Positions 51,901 through 60,059 of a DNA stretch of 64,000 bases are shown here, in pieces; positions within the stretch are counted from its first letter, which is position 1, and each line of letters opens with the position of its first letter. The stretch lies in assembly GCA_937927415.1 (NCBI GenBank), contig CALBDS010000044.1:1-64000 (forward strand). The letters run 5' to 3'. The notes beneath the pieces were generated by a model. That model saw only the letters and a program-made list of their open reading frames with translations, did not search any database and had not been told where the DNA came from. Position numbers and translations under genes: made by a program. The stretch comes from an uncultured Rhodospirillaceae bacterium (GTDB lineage Bacteria; Pseudomonadota; Alphaproteobacteria; Azospirillales; Azospirillaceae).

Positions 51901-53208
51901 ATCGTCGGACAGCAGATCGCGGACGGTGGCGGTTCCGGCAACGGCCAGGGCCGTCAGCGGGCCGTTGACCCGCCCCTCGACCCGCGCCGTGCTCCAGGTC
52001 ACCGGGGTCAGGGTGTGCAGCGGCGAATCCGCCGGAGCGTCGAAGCGGAAGTCCAGCGCCAGCGCCGATCCCCCCGCCCCGATGCGGCCCGACAGGGCCA
52101 GGGTGCCGGCGGCAGCGGTCAGGGTGGTGGGACGCAGGGTAACGGCACCGTCGGGCGCCACCAGCGCCCCGGCACTCAGGGCCGGGCGGTCTCCGGCCAG
52201 GGCGGCGATGGGGGCACCGGCCAGCGCCTCGATCACCCGGCGGGCGTCGGCGGTGGCGGTCAGGGTGATGGCGTGGCCGTCCGGCGTCCCCTCGATCCGT
52301 ACAGCGGTGTCCAGCCGCGCCACGTCGCCCGCGGCGGCGGCGATGGTGCCGCGCCAGTCGGACAGGGTGCCGTCCCCTTTCAGGTCAAGGTGCAGCGGCG
52401 GTGCGCCGGGGATGCCCGCGGCCTGCACAATCACCCCGCCCGCCGGCTCCTCCCCACGGATATCCAATCGCAGGGTTTCGCTGGCGGCGGTGAAGGCGAT
52501 GTCGGCGGTCAGGCGGCCCGGTTGTCCGTCGATGCGGTCCACGGCGGCGGTCAGGGCCGCGTCCTTGCCGTCGGCGGCCAGCCGCCCCGCCGCCGTCAGG
52601 CGCAGCCGCGCCGCCTGCCCCGCCAGTGCCGGGCCGAGATCGATGCTGTCCACCGCCAGCCGGTCCAGCGTGACCGACACCGGCAAGCCCGGCAGCGGAG
52701 AGCCGGTGTCCGGCTCGGGCGGCGGCGGGGCCGTGTCGGCGGGGGCGGCGACGGGCGCGCGGTCCACGGCGATGCGCGCGGCCTCCAGCGCCGTCACATG
52801 CACCCGGCGGGACAGCAGGTCGGCGGGGGCCAGGGCCAGCCGCACCCGCTCCAGCACCAGCCACACGCCTTGGGCGTCCGCCACGGCGATCCGATCGGCG
52901 GTGACGGTGGTGGGCGACAGGGCCAGCCCGTCGATGTCCAGCCGCAGGCCGGGGCCGGAGGCCGCGGTTTCCACCGTCGATTCCAGCCATGCCCGGCCCG
53001 GCGCACTGCCCAGCCACACGACCGCGGCCCCCACCGCCACCAGCAGCAGCAGGACCAGCGCCGCCAGCCCCCACAGCACCCGGCGTAATACCGTCGCCCA
53101 CGAAACCGTCGCCCACGAAACCGTCGCCCACGAAACCGTCAACGCCGCGCCTTTCCCATCCGGTTTCCCCCTTATGTGGCCTTGAAGGGGCGGGTTGTGA
53201 AACCCCAT
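48928..53208 (-). CDS. tamB: Translocation and assembly module protein TamB
   Basis: 1426 residues. A membrane anchor (VLWGLAALVLLLLVAVGAAV, about residues 42-63) is followed by a very long repetitive beta-taco (AsmA/TamB grooved) region and the DUF490 C terminus (GNLDFDGGPSIDPRLDFLAE; YISRNVYVGVEQGIGADQSR; ending VGVKFEWDY). It spans the periplasm to pair with TamA for outer-membrane protein or lipid delivery. GGGGG lies just before ATG 53208. The cytoplasmic N terminus includes three exact VSWAT repeats encoded by a 15-bp DNA repeat. The tamA stop is 17 bp upstream. Confidence 0.94.
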   Translation of the reverse strand: MGFHNPPLQGHIRGKPDGKGAALTVSWATVSWATVSWATVLRRVLWGLAALVLLLLVAVGAAVVWLGSAPGRAWLESTVETAASGPGLRLDIDGLALSPTTVTADRIAVADAQGVWLVLERVRLALAPADLLSRRVHVTALEAARIAVDRAPVAAPADTAPPPPEPDTGSPLPGLPVSVTLDRLAVDSIDLGPALAGQAARLRLTAAGRLAADGKDAALTAAVDRIDGQPGRLTADIAFTAASETLRLDIRGEEPAGGVIVQAAGIPGAPPLHLDLKGDGTLSDWRGTIAAAAGDVARLDTAVRIEGTPDGHAITLTATADARRVIEALAGAPIAALAGDRPALSAGALVAPDGAVTLRPTTLTAAAGTLALSGRIGAGGSALALDFRFDAPADSPLHTLTPVTWSTARVEGRVNGPLTALAVAGTATVRDLLSDDPALAPLTGEEVRAEVAATLDTATGGVDLSALTLTAPAATVTASGTAAGWGQSAQAQVRATAPDLALLSALAGKPLAGAARFAADAAVAPDGAMRVTGVTLESPYARLTDGRAVLADGRLDAAATLQAEDLAVLERLAGLPLAGGAEVTVTAAGPVDALAVEARADTRALVVNGRDFGRVTLSATAAGLPQAPQGRVQLGGTLEGQALGVAGAYALTGDTLSLSDLSVTAGRNRITGGVTVAMNTLMAEGRLDGDLPALQTFSALTGLDMAGQASFAVTLSRQNGRQDAAVTAKAQGLRVSGSDGPLVAARSLSLDATVRDALGAAAGKADLSLRDGAAAGTPLTEVTAGIDGSLADAGFKLAVRGGGDKAPSLSLSGRAARTDDRTRVRLTALTARAAGQTVTLTRPATVEIGPQQYTVTGLALSSGAARLTADGGLTGGEMKGTLALERFPLALAALVDPSLALDGTLGLTVKLAGTVRAPRADMTLRLSGASAAGMAAAGVSGIDAAIDGSWRDNRVTATGTLSARDAGRLTLRAAAPLVLDPDTLAVSVPPGGALSASAQGNFQLARLNDLLAASGDRVGGTLAVDVRAEGTVGDPRLGGAVTITGGRYENQASGAVITNIAARLVGDGQVFTLQSLTGRTAGGGSITASGTVRPWAQEGRQLDLRVRATNAQLLSIDLVTGRIGADLTLTGTFARALLAGTVRVERADVRIPNRLPPNVVDLKVEEVGRVRARKTAAPSPAPPAGEADAPFVLALDVRVNVPGQVFVRGRGLDLEMGGNLHAGGTAAAPAVTGRLSVLRGQLDLLGKRFAFSRGNLDFDGGPSIDPRLDFLAEATANQVTAQVEVTGTAGHPSIALTSPQGLPQDEVLARVLFGKPASELGAAEAVQLAQSAAELAGYGGGGMLDTVRRTLGVDRLEFSQGENGQPGGLEAGSYISRNVYVGVEQGIGADQSRAKVEIDLTDTVRAEAKVGGSEGTSVGVKFEWDY
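53090..53134. repeat. Three 15-bp tandem repeats in the 5' end of tamB
   Basis: ACCGTCGCCCACGAA occurs at 53090-53104, 53105-53119 and 53120-53134, followed by a partial copy (ACCGTC). Because 15 is a multiple of three, copy-number change would lengthen or shorten the cytoplasmic tail of TamB by five residues (VSWAT) without a frameshift. Confidence 0.92.
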
Positions 53209-53224
53209 ACCCCCTTTGCGGTCC

Positions 53225-55117
53225 TCAGAACGCCTGTCCCAGGCTCAGGTAGAGCTGCCAGCGGGCGTCCCCCGACTGGGGATTGAGCGGGAAACCAACG
53301 TCCACCCGCAAGGGGCCGAAGGGCGTGTAATAGCGCACCCCCAGACCCGCCCCCACCCTGAACGGCGTGGAAAAGTCGGGAAAGGCGCTGTCGTACACCC
53401 CACCCGCATCGACGAAGGGAACCACGCCGATGGTATCGGTGATCTTATAGCGCAGTTCCACCCCCGCTTCGGCCAGGGAGCGCCCGCCGGTGGGCTTGTC
53501 GGCGCTATCCCTCGGCCCGGCCTTCTGAAAGGCAAAACCGCGCACGGAGCCGCCGCCGCCGGCATAGAAACGCCGGTGCGGCGGGATGGCGCTCAACCCG
53601 GCGCCGGTGATGCTGCCCAGCGACAGCCGCCCGGCCAGCACCGCGGCATCGCTCAAGCCCCAATAGGCGCTGCCTGTGGCCCGCGCCTCGACAAAGCTGC
53701 TTTGGGTGTCGCCGCCCATGGGAAACCAGGGGGTGAGCGAGCCGGTGATCCGGTAGCCCTCCGTCGGGTTCAGAAGGTCGTTGGAAGCGTCGTATTTCGC
53801 CGCCAGCGGCACGCCGAACAGGGCGCTCTGCACCTCCCCGTCGGTGACGGTCAGCCGGGCGCGCTCCGCCGTCAGCCCGGCGGACACCGACAGCCGTTCG
53901 CTCAAGACCCGCTCCACCACGCCCGACAGGATCACCGCATCGCGGCCATAGGCCGGCGGGTTGTCGGTCACCGCCGTGAACGACAGGACCAGCGATTGGT
54001 GCGGCGTCAGGAAATCCGGTTTGCGGAAGGTGGCGCCGAAGGTGAAATCGGTCTTGTCCAGCCCGCCGGAACTGGCCGAACGGGCGCTCAGCCGGGCGAT
54101 GTCCACCGACAGCCGCAATTGCTCGGCACCGCCGAACAGGTTGCGGTGCCCCCAATAGCCGTTCACCCCGAAGCCGTCGGCGGTGGTGTAGGTGACGCCT
54201 GCACCGATGAAGTGCTGCTTGCGTTCGCTCACCATCACCATCACCGGCGTCACCCCGTCCGGCCCCGGCTGGTCGGCCAGCGCCACCCGCACCATCTCGA
54301 AGGTTTCCAGCTTGGCGATGTCGGTGCGCGCCGCGGTCACGCGGGCGGGGTCGTAGACGTCGCCCTCCTTCCACGGGATGCGCCCGCGGATGAGCGCCGG
54401 GTCCACGTCCTTCACCCCCTCCACCGTCACCGGGCCGAAGCGCACCAGCGGGCCGGGATCCACGATGAAGGTCACGTCCATGGTGCGGTCGGAATGGTCC
54501 ACCACCACCCGCCGGTCGGTCACCTTGGCAAAGGCATAGCCCGCCGCCACCAGACCGTCGGTCAGCCGCGTCTGGGCCGCCACCACCGCCGGCCCCCGCG
54601 CCTCCTCCCCCGGCGGCAGGCCCAGGGAATCGGCGGTGATGACCGGGCCGGGCAACGGGGCGCCGTTCACCGTCTCCAGCGTCAGGGTCTTGAAGCGGTA
54701 GACCGGCCCGGTGTCCACCGTCAGGGTTACCGCCAGGGGCGTCACGGCACGGTCGATGGTGATCGCCAGCCGCGCGTCGTAATAGCCGGCGGAGCGCAGG
54801 GCCGCCCCCAGCCGCTCCCGGTCGGTGTCGGCCCGGCGCTCCAGCCCGATCAGCGAGGGCGGCGGCGAGTCCTTCAGCGAAAACAGGGCCGAAGATTGTT
54901 CAAGAACGCCGCGAAGCCCGTCATCCGCCACCCCTGTCAGGGTGACGGTGTAGGATGCCGCCGGTTCGGGCGGCTCATCGCTGCTTTCCCCCGCGGGGGC
55001 CGGTGTGGCGGCCGGAGCGGGGATCCCCTCGTCGTCGGCCAACACCAGCACCGGCAACGCCAGGGCCGCGGCAACAGCCGTGACGATCCAGGGGGAAGCG
55101 CGGTCATAAAATGTCAT
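53225..55117 (-). CDS. tamA: Outer-membrane Omp85 protein TamA
   Basis: 630 residues from ATG 55117, chosen because a signal peptide follows directly (ASPWIVTAVAAALALPVLVL). Three POTRA domains cover about residues 50-270 (LGAALRSAGYYDARLAITID; GYAFAKVTDRRVVVDHSDRT; VYDPARVTAARTDIAKLETF). The 16-strand Omp85 barrel includes FYAGGGGSVRGFAFQKAGPR, which contains the conserved V-R-G-F motif, and ends WQLYLSLGQAF with a terminal Phe. It works with TamB encoded next. Confidence 0.94.
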   Translation of the reverse strand: MTFYDRASPWIVTAVAAALALPVLVLADDEGIPAPAATPAPAGESSDEPPEPAASYTVTLTGVADDGLRGVLEQSSALFSLKDSPPPSLIGLERRADTDRERLGAALRSAGYYDARLAITIDRAVTPLAVTLTVDTGPVYRFKTLTLETVNGAPLPGPVITADSLGLPPGEEARGPAVVAAQTRLTDGLVAAGYAFAKVTDRRVVVDHSDRTMDVTFIVDPGPLVRFGPVTVEGVKDVDPALIRGRIPWKEGDVYDPARVTAARTDIAKLETFEMVRVALADQPGPDGVTPVMVMVSERKQHFIGAGVTYTTADGFGVNGYWGHRNLFGGAEQLRLSVDIARLSARSASSGGLDKTDFTFGATFRKPDFLTPHQSLVLSFTAVTDNPPAYGRDAVILSGVVERVLSERLSVSAGLTAERARLTVTDGEVQSALFGVPLAAKYDASNDLLNPTEGYRITGSLTPWFPMGGDTQSSFVEARATGSAYWGLSDAAVLAGRLSLGSITGAGLSAIPPHRRFYAGGGGSVRGFAFQKAGPRDSADKPTGGRSLAEAGVELRYKITDTIGVVPFVDAGGVYDSAFPDFSTPFRVGAGLGVRYYTPFGPLRVDVGFPLNPQSGDARWQLYLSLGQAF

Positions 55118-55232
55118 GACGATCCGGCGGGCAGCGGCGGGATGGGGAAAGCAGAAACGGTACCGTGAGACTCTAGCGAAACGAAGCATGTCTGGGATCG
55201 AAAAATGGTCCTACACCGGACGGCCATCGTGC

Positions 55233-55260
55233 TTGCCCCGGATGGGCCTTTCATTATATT
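55233..55260 (+). promoter_or_regulatory. Putative sigma-70-type promoter of typA
   Basis: TTGCCC (55233-55238) and TATATT (55255-55260) are separated by 16 bp, close to the housekeeping consensus. This places transcription start near 55267 and gives an untranslated leader of ~90 nt before typA. The same 240-bp gap must also hold the leftward tamA promoter. Confidence 0.45.
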
Positions 55261-55357
55261 GCATGGCAACAGAAACAACCGGCCGTGCCCACCAGATGCG
55301 ATTTGGCGGGCCGTTTTGCTATGGGTAAGACGGTTCGGCGGCCGCCACTTTACTCGG

Positions 55358-57193
55358 ATGAGCATGACCCTCCGTAACGTAGCGATCATCGCCCACGTTG
55401 ACCACGGCAAGACCACCCTGGTTGACCAGCTTCTCAAGCAAGCCGGCTCCTTCCGCGAAAACCAGCAGGTGGCCGAGCGCGCCATGGACTCCAACGATCT
55501 GGAGCGTGAGCGCGGCATCACCATTCTGGCCAAGTGCACCTCGGTGCTGTGGAAGGATCTGCGCATCAACATCGTTGATACCCCCGGCCACGCCGATTTC
55601 GGCGGCGAGGTGGAGCGCATCCTGTCCATGGTGGACGGCGTGGTGCTGCTGTGCGACGCCGCCGAAGGCCCGCTGCCCCAGACCAAGTTCGTGCTGGGCA
55701 AGGCGCTGAAGCTGGGCCTGCGCCCCATCGTCGTGGTGAACAAGGTGGACCGTCCCGACGGCCGCCCGCACGAGGTGCATGACGAGGTGTTCGACCTGTT
55801 CGCCTCGCTCGACGCCTCCGACGAGCAGCTGGACTTCCCGACCCTGTTCGCCTCGGGCCGCAACGGCTGGGCCACCACCGATCTGGAAAACGGCGCCCGC
55901 GAGAACCTGGAGCCGCTGTTCGAGCTGATCCGCGACCACGTGCCGGCGCCCCGCGTGGACAGCGCCGACGAGCCGTTCCGCATGCTGGCCACCACGCTGG
56001 AAGCCAACCCCTATCTGGGCCGCCTGCTGACCGGGCGCATCCAGTCGGGCCGGGTGAAGCCCAACATGGCGATCAAGGCCCTGTCGCGCGACGGCAAGAT
56101 GCTGGAACAGGGCCGCATCAGCAAGGTTCTGGCCTTCCGCGGGCTGGAGCGCGTGCCGGTGGAAGAGGCCGAGGCCGGTGATATCGTGGCCCTGGCCGGT
56201 CTGTCGCAGTCCACCGTCGCCGATACCCTGTGCGCGCCCGAAGTCAACGATCCGCTGGAAGCCCAGCCCATCGACCCGCCGACGCTGGCCATGACCTTCT
56301 CGGTCAACGACAGCCCGCTGGCGGGCCGCGAAGGCGACAAGGTGACCAGCCGCATGATCCGCGACCGCCTGATGCGCGAGACGGAAGGCAACGTGGCGCT
56401 GCGCGTCCGCGACACCGAGAACGGCGATGCGTTCGAGGTGGCGGGCCGCGGCGAACTCCAGCTCGGCATCCTGATCGAAACCATGCGCCGCGAAGGCTAT
56501 GAGCTGTCGATCAGCCGCCCGCGCGTGCTGTTCAAGACCGACACCCTGAACGGCCAGCGTCTGGAGCCGATTGAGGAAGTCGTGGTTGACGTGGACGAGG
56601 AATTCTCCGGCGCCGTCGTCAACAAGATGGCCGAGCGCAAGGCCGAAATGGTGGAGATGAAGCCCGGCGGCGGCGGCAAGACCCGCATCGTCTTCCACGC
56701 CCCGTCCCGCGGTCTGATCGGGTATCAGTCGGAATTCCTGACCGACACCCGCGGCACCGGCATCATGAACCGGCTGTTCCACGGCTATGCCCCCTACAAG
56801 GGGCCGATCGCCGCCCGGCGCACCGGCGTGCTGATCTCCAACTGCGACGGCACCGCGGTGGCCTATGCCCTGTGGAATCTGGAAGACCGCGGTCCGATGC
56901 TGATCGATCCCGGCGTTCCGGTCTACACCGGCATGATCATCGGCGAGCACACCCGCGGCAACGACCTGGACGTGAACGTCATCAAGGGCAAGCAGCTCAC
57001 CAACATGCGTGCCAGCGGCAAGGATGAGGCGGTCCGCCTGACCCCGCCCATCCAGATGTCGCTGGAAAAGGCGCTGTCCTACATCGCCGACGACGAGTTG
57101 GTGGAGGTGACGCCCAAGTCCATCCGCCTGCGCAAGCGTTACCTCGACCCCAACGAGCGTAAGAAGCACCAGCGCGCCGCCGCTGATGCCTGA
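55358..57193 (+). CDS. typA: Ribosome-associated GTPase TypA/BipA
   Basis: 611 residues from ATG 55358; a second ATG two codons on (MTLRNVAII) is equally likely. GTPase motifs are AHVDHGKTT, ERERGITILAKCTSVLWKDL, DTPGHADFGGEVERIL and NKVDRPDGRPHEV. EF-G-like domains and the TypA-specific C-terminal domain follow (GLIGYQSEFLTDTRGTGIMN; VIKGKQLTNMRASGKDEAVR; KSIRLRKRYLDPNERKK). It binds the ribosome under stress and low temperature and aids 50S assembly. Single gene with its own terminator. Confidence 0.98.
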   Translation: MSMTLRNVAIIAHVDHGKTTLVDQLLKQAGSFRENQQVAERAMDSNDLERERGITILAKCTSVLWKDLRINIVDTPGHADFGGEVERILSMVDGVVLLCDAAEGPLPQTKFVLGKALKLGLRPIVVVNKVDRPDGRPHEVHDEVFDLFASLDASDEQLDFPTLFASGRNGWATTDLENGARENLEPLFELIRDHVPAPRVDSADEPFRMLATTLEANPYLGRLLTGRIQSGRVKPNMAIKALSRDGKMLEQGRISKVLAFRGLERVPVEEAEAGDIVALAGLSQSTVADTLCAPEVNDPLEAQPIDPPTLAMTFSVNDSPLAGREGDKVTSRMIRDRLMRETEGNVALRVRDTENGDAFEVAGRGELQLGILIETMRREGYELSISRPRVLFKTDTLNGQRLEPIEEVVVDVDEEFSGAVVNKMAERKAEMVEMKPGGGGKTRIVFHAPSRGLIGYQSEFLTDTRGTGIMNRLFHGYAPYKGPIAARRTGVLISNCDGTAVAYALWNLEDRGPMLIDPGVPVYTGMIIGEHTRGNDLDVNVIKGKQLTNMRASGKDEAVRLTPPIQMSLEKALSYIADDELVEVTPKSIRLRKRYLDPNERKKHQRAAADA

Positions 57194-57202
57194 TCCTATG
57201 CT

Positions 57203-57242
57203 TTTCCCCCTTGCTCCCTATGGGGCAAGGGGGAAAGCTTTT
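57203..57242 (+). terminator. Rho-independent terminator after typA
   Basis: TTTCCCCCTTGC (57203-57214) pairs perfectly with GCAAGGGGGAAA (57225-57236), loop of 10 nt, followed by GCTTTT. It begins 10 bp past the typA stop codon. Confidence 0.9.
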
Positions 57243-57395
57243 CCGGGCCGGCATTTTGTTCCGGCCCCCGCCCTGGTATTCCCCGGAAAACCGGCGTTCC
57301 CGTGCGGGGCGCGATAAAGATTCACAACAAAAGATCCCCTTTCCGGTGTGGTTCTTGCTTGGAACCGCCGGGGTTATGCACAAAGGGATCTTTCC

Positions 57396-57926
57396 ATGTC
57401 GATCAACAGCCTTGACCGATCGGGCGACAGCCCGTACAGCGCCCGCCGTTCCGGGGACGGGGTGGCGTCTTCCGGCACTTCCTCCTTTGGGTTGACCATG
57501 GCGCAGGACGGTGCCGACAACGGTCTGTCCATGGACCGGCTGCAGGTGGACCTGCCCAACGGCTTTTCGGTCAGCGCCACCCATATCGGCCGCGGCAGTG
57601 CCGGCTTCAGCACCCAAATGCTGGCGTCCATGCAGGATATGGTCGGCTATCTCAGCACCATCCGCCCGACCGGCGAGGGACCGCCCAGCGGAGCGCCGGC
57701 CAACGCCCGCTGCCCCGATACATTCTCAGCCCCGACGTCCGACGGCGGGATGCTCACATTGCATTACGAAACGGAAAGCGACGGCGGCAACACCGACCCA
57801 TCGGCTGCCGCGGCCATGCAGAAGGCCATCGAAGCAGCCCTTGGCCGCTATCAGAACGGTGGGACGCCGGCGCGACAGCCCTCCCTCGCCGACCTTTACC
57901 AGTCCCTGCTGGCGAACGCCGGTTGA
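57396..57926 (+). CDS. Unrecognised soluble protein
   Basis: 176 residues from ATG 57396 (AAGGGA 6-11 nt upstream); the frame could extend back to 57348 but without a ribosome site. Ser/Gly/Asp-rich N-terminal 40 residues (SGDSPYSARRSGDGVASSGT) look disordered. The middle has short beta-like segments (MDRLQVDLPNGFSVSATHIG; DGGMLTLHYETESDGGNTD). The C-terminal ~50 residues are helical (AAAMQKAIEAALGRYQNGG, ADLYQSLLANAG). No signal peptide or known domain is seen. It is flanked by the typA terminator and a 411-bp A+T-rich gap, so it is a single-gene unit. Confidence 0.65.
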   Translation: MSINSLDRSGDSPYSARRSGDGVASSGTSSFGLTMAQDGADNGLSMDRLQVDLPNGFSVSATHIGRGSAGFSTQMLASMQDMVGYLSTIRPTGEGPPSGAPANARCPDTFSAPTSDGGMLTLHYETESDGGNTDPSAAAAMQKAIEAALGRYQNGGTPARQPSLADLYQSLLANAG

Positions 57927-58337
57927 GCCGTCAGCGGCGGCCGATGAGCATGGCGGAGCGGTGGTTGCCAGCCACGGTTCCCCGCACCGCCTGCGGCACC
58001 CTGCACGGAACAGCCTTGGGTAAGAAAGAGACGTTTTCCAGCCAAAGATCAGCGCATAGCGTGTTCGGTTGTGCAATCGCAGTCCCTCGGAATACATAAG
58101 TATTCATAGAGCGATTCGGATCAATTCCCATCAAAAGACAACTGGAATCCCTCCATCACCATTCTTTCAACATTAAAATTTACTGGTTATATTTCACGAT
58201 CGGCTTGCCTTCCTGCCCGTGCCTCGCCACGCTTGCGCAACGGCAGGCATCGAACGCTGGACATAGCGGCCATCGGGTCGGTGTTTGCCGGATTTTGTCC
58301 ACGACATTCCCACTTTGACAATTCCAGGGGTAAGCTC
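57927..58337. other. Intergenic region, no gene seen
   Basis: 411 bp without a supported gene. Short minus-strand frames here (e.g. 57931-58134) lack ribosome sites and family-like sequence. Positions 58080-58200 are clearly A+T-rich compared with the surroundings (e.g. TTTCAACATTAAAATTTACT near 58170), likely holding the promoter of the lipoprotein gene. Confidence 0.5.
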
Positions 58338-58943
58338 ATGCATAGGCTGTCCCGCTTTATGCCCTTTGCCTGCGCCGTGCTGATGGCGGTGGTTCTCTCC
58401 GCCTGTTCGGTGCGCCTCGTCTCCGATTATGACGCCGAGATCGACAGAGGCCTGACGCAGTTCAACACCGATTTGACGGCGTTCGTGAACAAAATGATCG
58501 CCGTATCAAACACCCCGGCCGGGACCTATTCATCCAATCAGGATTTCTACATCGCACAGGACGCGAAGCTGTCCACCCTGGTCGTGCGGGCCGAGGCCCA
58601 TAAGGTGCTGAACAGTTGCCCGTCCACCCAGGTCATCAAGAAAGCCCTGCAAAGCGTCACGCCGCCGTCCTCGTCCGGGACGGCGCCCCTGCCCATTCCC
58701 ATGCCCGATCCGGCACAGGTCGCGGCCCAGATCGGCGAGAATGACTGTTCGGTCGTGCTTTTGAACCTGATCCGGACCGGGCTGGATCAGATGCGCCAGT
58801 TCCATATGATGCAGAATCAGAAAGGGATTCCCGCCGCCGCCCACGACCCGCTGCTGGTCGGTGGCATCGGTTCCCTGGTGCGCGCCGCCCTGACCGTGGA
58901 AATCGCCAAGAAAACCGGCGGCTCCGTAGCCGGGGCTTCCTAG
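58338..58943 (+). CDS. Putative lipoprotein of unknown function
   Basis: 201 residues from ATG 58338 (CAGGGG 8-13 nt upstream). The signal peptide ends in lipobox LSAC (FACAVLMAVVLSACSVRLVS), giving Cys22 as the lipidated residue; the following Ser favours outer-membrane sorting by the usual rule. The mature part is mostly helical (YDAEIDRGLTQFNTDLTAFV; KLSTLVVRAEAHKVLNSCPS; VVLLNLIRTGLDQMRQFHMM), with a Pro-rich spacer (TPPSSSGTAPLPIPMPDP) around 123-140 and two conserved-looking Cys. I do not recognise the family. The next gene, 116 bp on in the same direction, may be its partner. Confidence 0.72.
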   Translation: MHRLSRFMPFACAVLMAVVLSACSVRLVSDYDAEIDRGLTQFNTDLTAFVNKMIAVSNTPAGTYSSNQDFYIAQDAKLSTLVVRAEAHKVLNSCPSTQVIKKALQSVTPPSSSGTAPLPIPMPDPAQVAAQIGENDCSVVLLNLIRTGLDQMRQFHMMQNQKGIPAAAHDPLLVGGIGSLVRAALTVEIAKKTGGSVAGAS

Positions 58944-59059
58944 GTTCAAGCAGCATCGCCTGAACCGTAAAACCCATTGAAAATCAAAAATTTGGGCTGC
59001 TCCGGTGCGCCACTGAGCATGCGGAAGGCCAAGACGAGCCAATGTGAAGGAGTCCCGAA

Positions 59060-59398
59060 ATGGCACTCGATATCGATGGAATTCTCAAGGCGATGGTCAC
59101 CGCCGGCCAGGGGCTTGCCGGCACCGTCTGGCAGGACATCCAGGTCTATGCCGTGCCCGAACTCAAGAAGATCGCAACCCAGATCGAAGCCATCGAGACG
59201 GCGATGCTGCAACCGAACCCGCCCTACACCCAGGAAGGGGCGAAGGTTCTGCTGAACATGCAGATCACGGCCTCGGTCGGGGTGATCGTCGCCATGACCA
59301 GCCTGACCCTGATTGCCGTGCAGACGGCCATCAACACGATTCTGGATTCCATCAAGACGGCGGTGAATCAGGCCATCGGCTTCGTGCTGATTGCCTGA
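59060..59398 (+). CDS. Small unrecognised protein with hydrophobic C-terminal half
   Basis: 112 residues with a consensus ribosome site (AAGGAG, 8 nt upstream). The N-terminal half is amphipathic helix (DIDGILKAMVTAGQGLAGTV; PELKKIATQIEAIETAML). A hydrophobic span covers about residues 68-88 (QITASVGVIVAMTSLTLIAV), and a second amphipathic, weakly hydrophobic helix ends the protein (LDSIKTAVNQAIGFVLIA). There is no signal peptide. Size and layout recall holin-like or membrane-remodelling proteins, but there is no sequence proof. It follows the lipoprotein gene and faces the bacteriohemerythrin gene. Confidence 0.68.
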   Translation: MALDIDGILKAMVTAGQGLAGTVWQDIQVYAVPELKKIATQIEAIETAMLQPNPPYTQEGAKVLLNMQITASVGVIVAMTSLTLIAVQTAINTILDSIKTAVNQAIGFVLIA

Positions 59399-59449
59399 AC
59401 GGTTCGGGGCGGGGGCGTGTGCCCCGCCCTGTTCCCCAATCGTACGGGT

Positions 59450-59875
59450 TCAGGCCATCCCAGCTTTCTCCACCCCCGCCCGACGGCGCTGGAGAAAATC
59501 ACGGAACAGGCAATCATCCTCGCTGATGTGGTCCACCAGCCATTGCCCGGCAAAATCCACGATGGTGACGCCGGGATCGCCGTGTTCCTGCTCCAAAAGG
59601 GTCAGAAAGCTGTTGATCTGCTTCAACAACCCATCGTGGGCTTCCTTGTGGGCTGCCGCGTCGGGGTAATGATGCTCCCGCATCATGCGCTCTTCATGAT
59701 CGAAATGAGCGCAGACCTCGGCCACCAGCGCGTCCAGCCGTTCGCGGAACGTGTCCTGATCCTGCATCAGCGCCGGATCCGCCAGGGTTTGGAAATGGGT
59801 GATGAGGGCCTCGTGCTCCCGGTCCAGTTCGGGGACGCCCAGGATCAGCGCGTCCGACCAGGCGATTGTTTCCAT
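59450..59875 (-). CDS. Bacteriohemerythrin
   Basis: 141 residues from ATG 59875 (GGGGGAGGGA upstream). All diiron ligands are visible: His21 (LDREHEAL), His57/His60 with Glu61 (HFDHEERMM), His76 and His80 (HKEAH), His116 and Asp120 (HISEDD). It binds O2 at a non-heme diiron site and may carry or sense oxygen, as in microaerophilic bacteria. It stands alone and converges on the small plus-strand gene. Confidence 0.95.
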   Translation of the reverse strand: METIAWSDALILGVPELDREHEALITHFQTLADPALMQDQDTFRERLDALVAEVCAHFDHEERMMREHHYPDAAAHKEAHDGLLKQINSFLTLLEQEHGDPGVTIVDFAGQWLVDHISEDDCLFRDFLQRRRAGVEKAGMA

Positions 59876-59960
59876 GATTCCCTCCCCCACCATGCGGGGC
59901 GGTTTTCGTGCTTTCCGTTCATAAGACAAGTCTGAGCCAATCCCGAAGGAAGGCAATAGA

Positions 59961-59995
59961 AAACCCCTCCCGAAAGGCATATGCGGGAGGGGTTT
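59961..59995 (-). terminator. Rho-independent terminator after ppdK
   Basis: AAACCCCTCCCG (59961-59972) and CGGGAGGGGTTT (59984-59995) form a perfect 12-bp stem with an 11-nt loop. On the minus strand it is followed by TCTATT, 65 nt past the ppdK stop. Confidence 0.85.
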
Positions 59996-60059
59996 CGTTG
60001 TCGCAGGGGCATCATCCCCGCCCCGAACCGTGACGGTCGAGGCGGGGATGGAAGGCTCC

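Noticed and set aside
48898..53088. 1396-codon open frame opposite tamB
   Set aside because: Repetitive Gly/Gln/Arg/Pro sequence mirroring the TamB repeats on the other strand; no ribosome site or domain.
57726..58134. Short minus-strand frames in and after the 57396 gene
   Set aside because: No ribosome sites, no hydrophobic or domain pattern, and part overlaps a better supported plus-strand gene.
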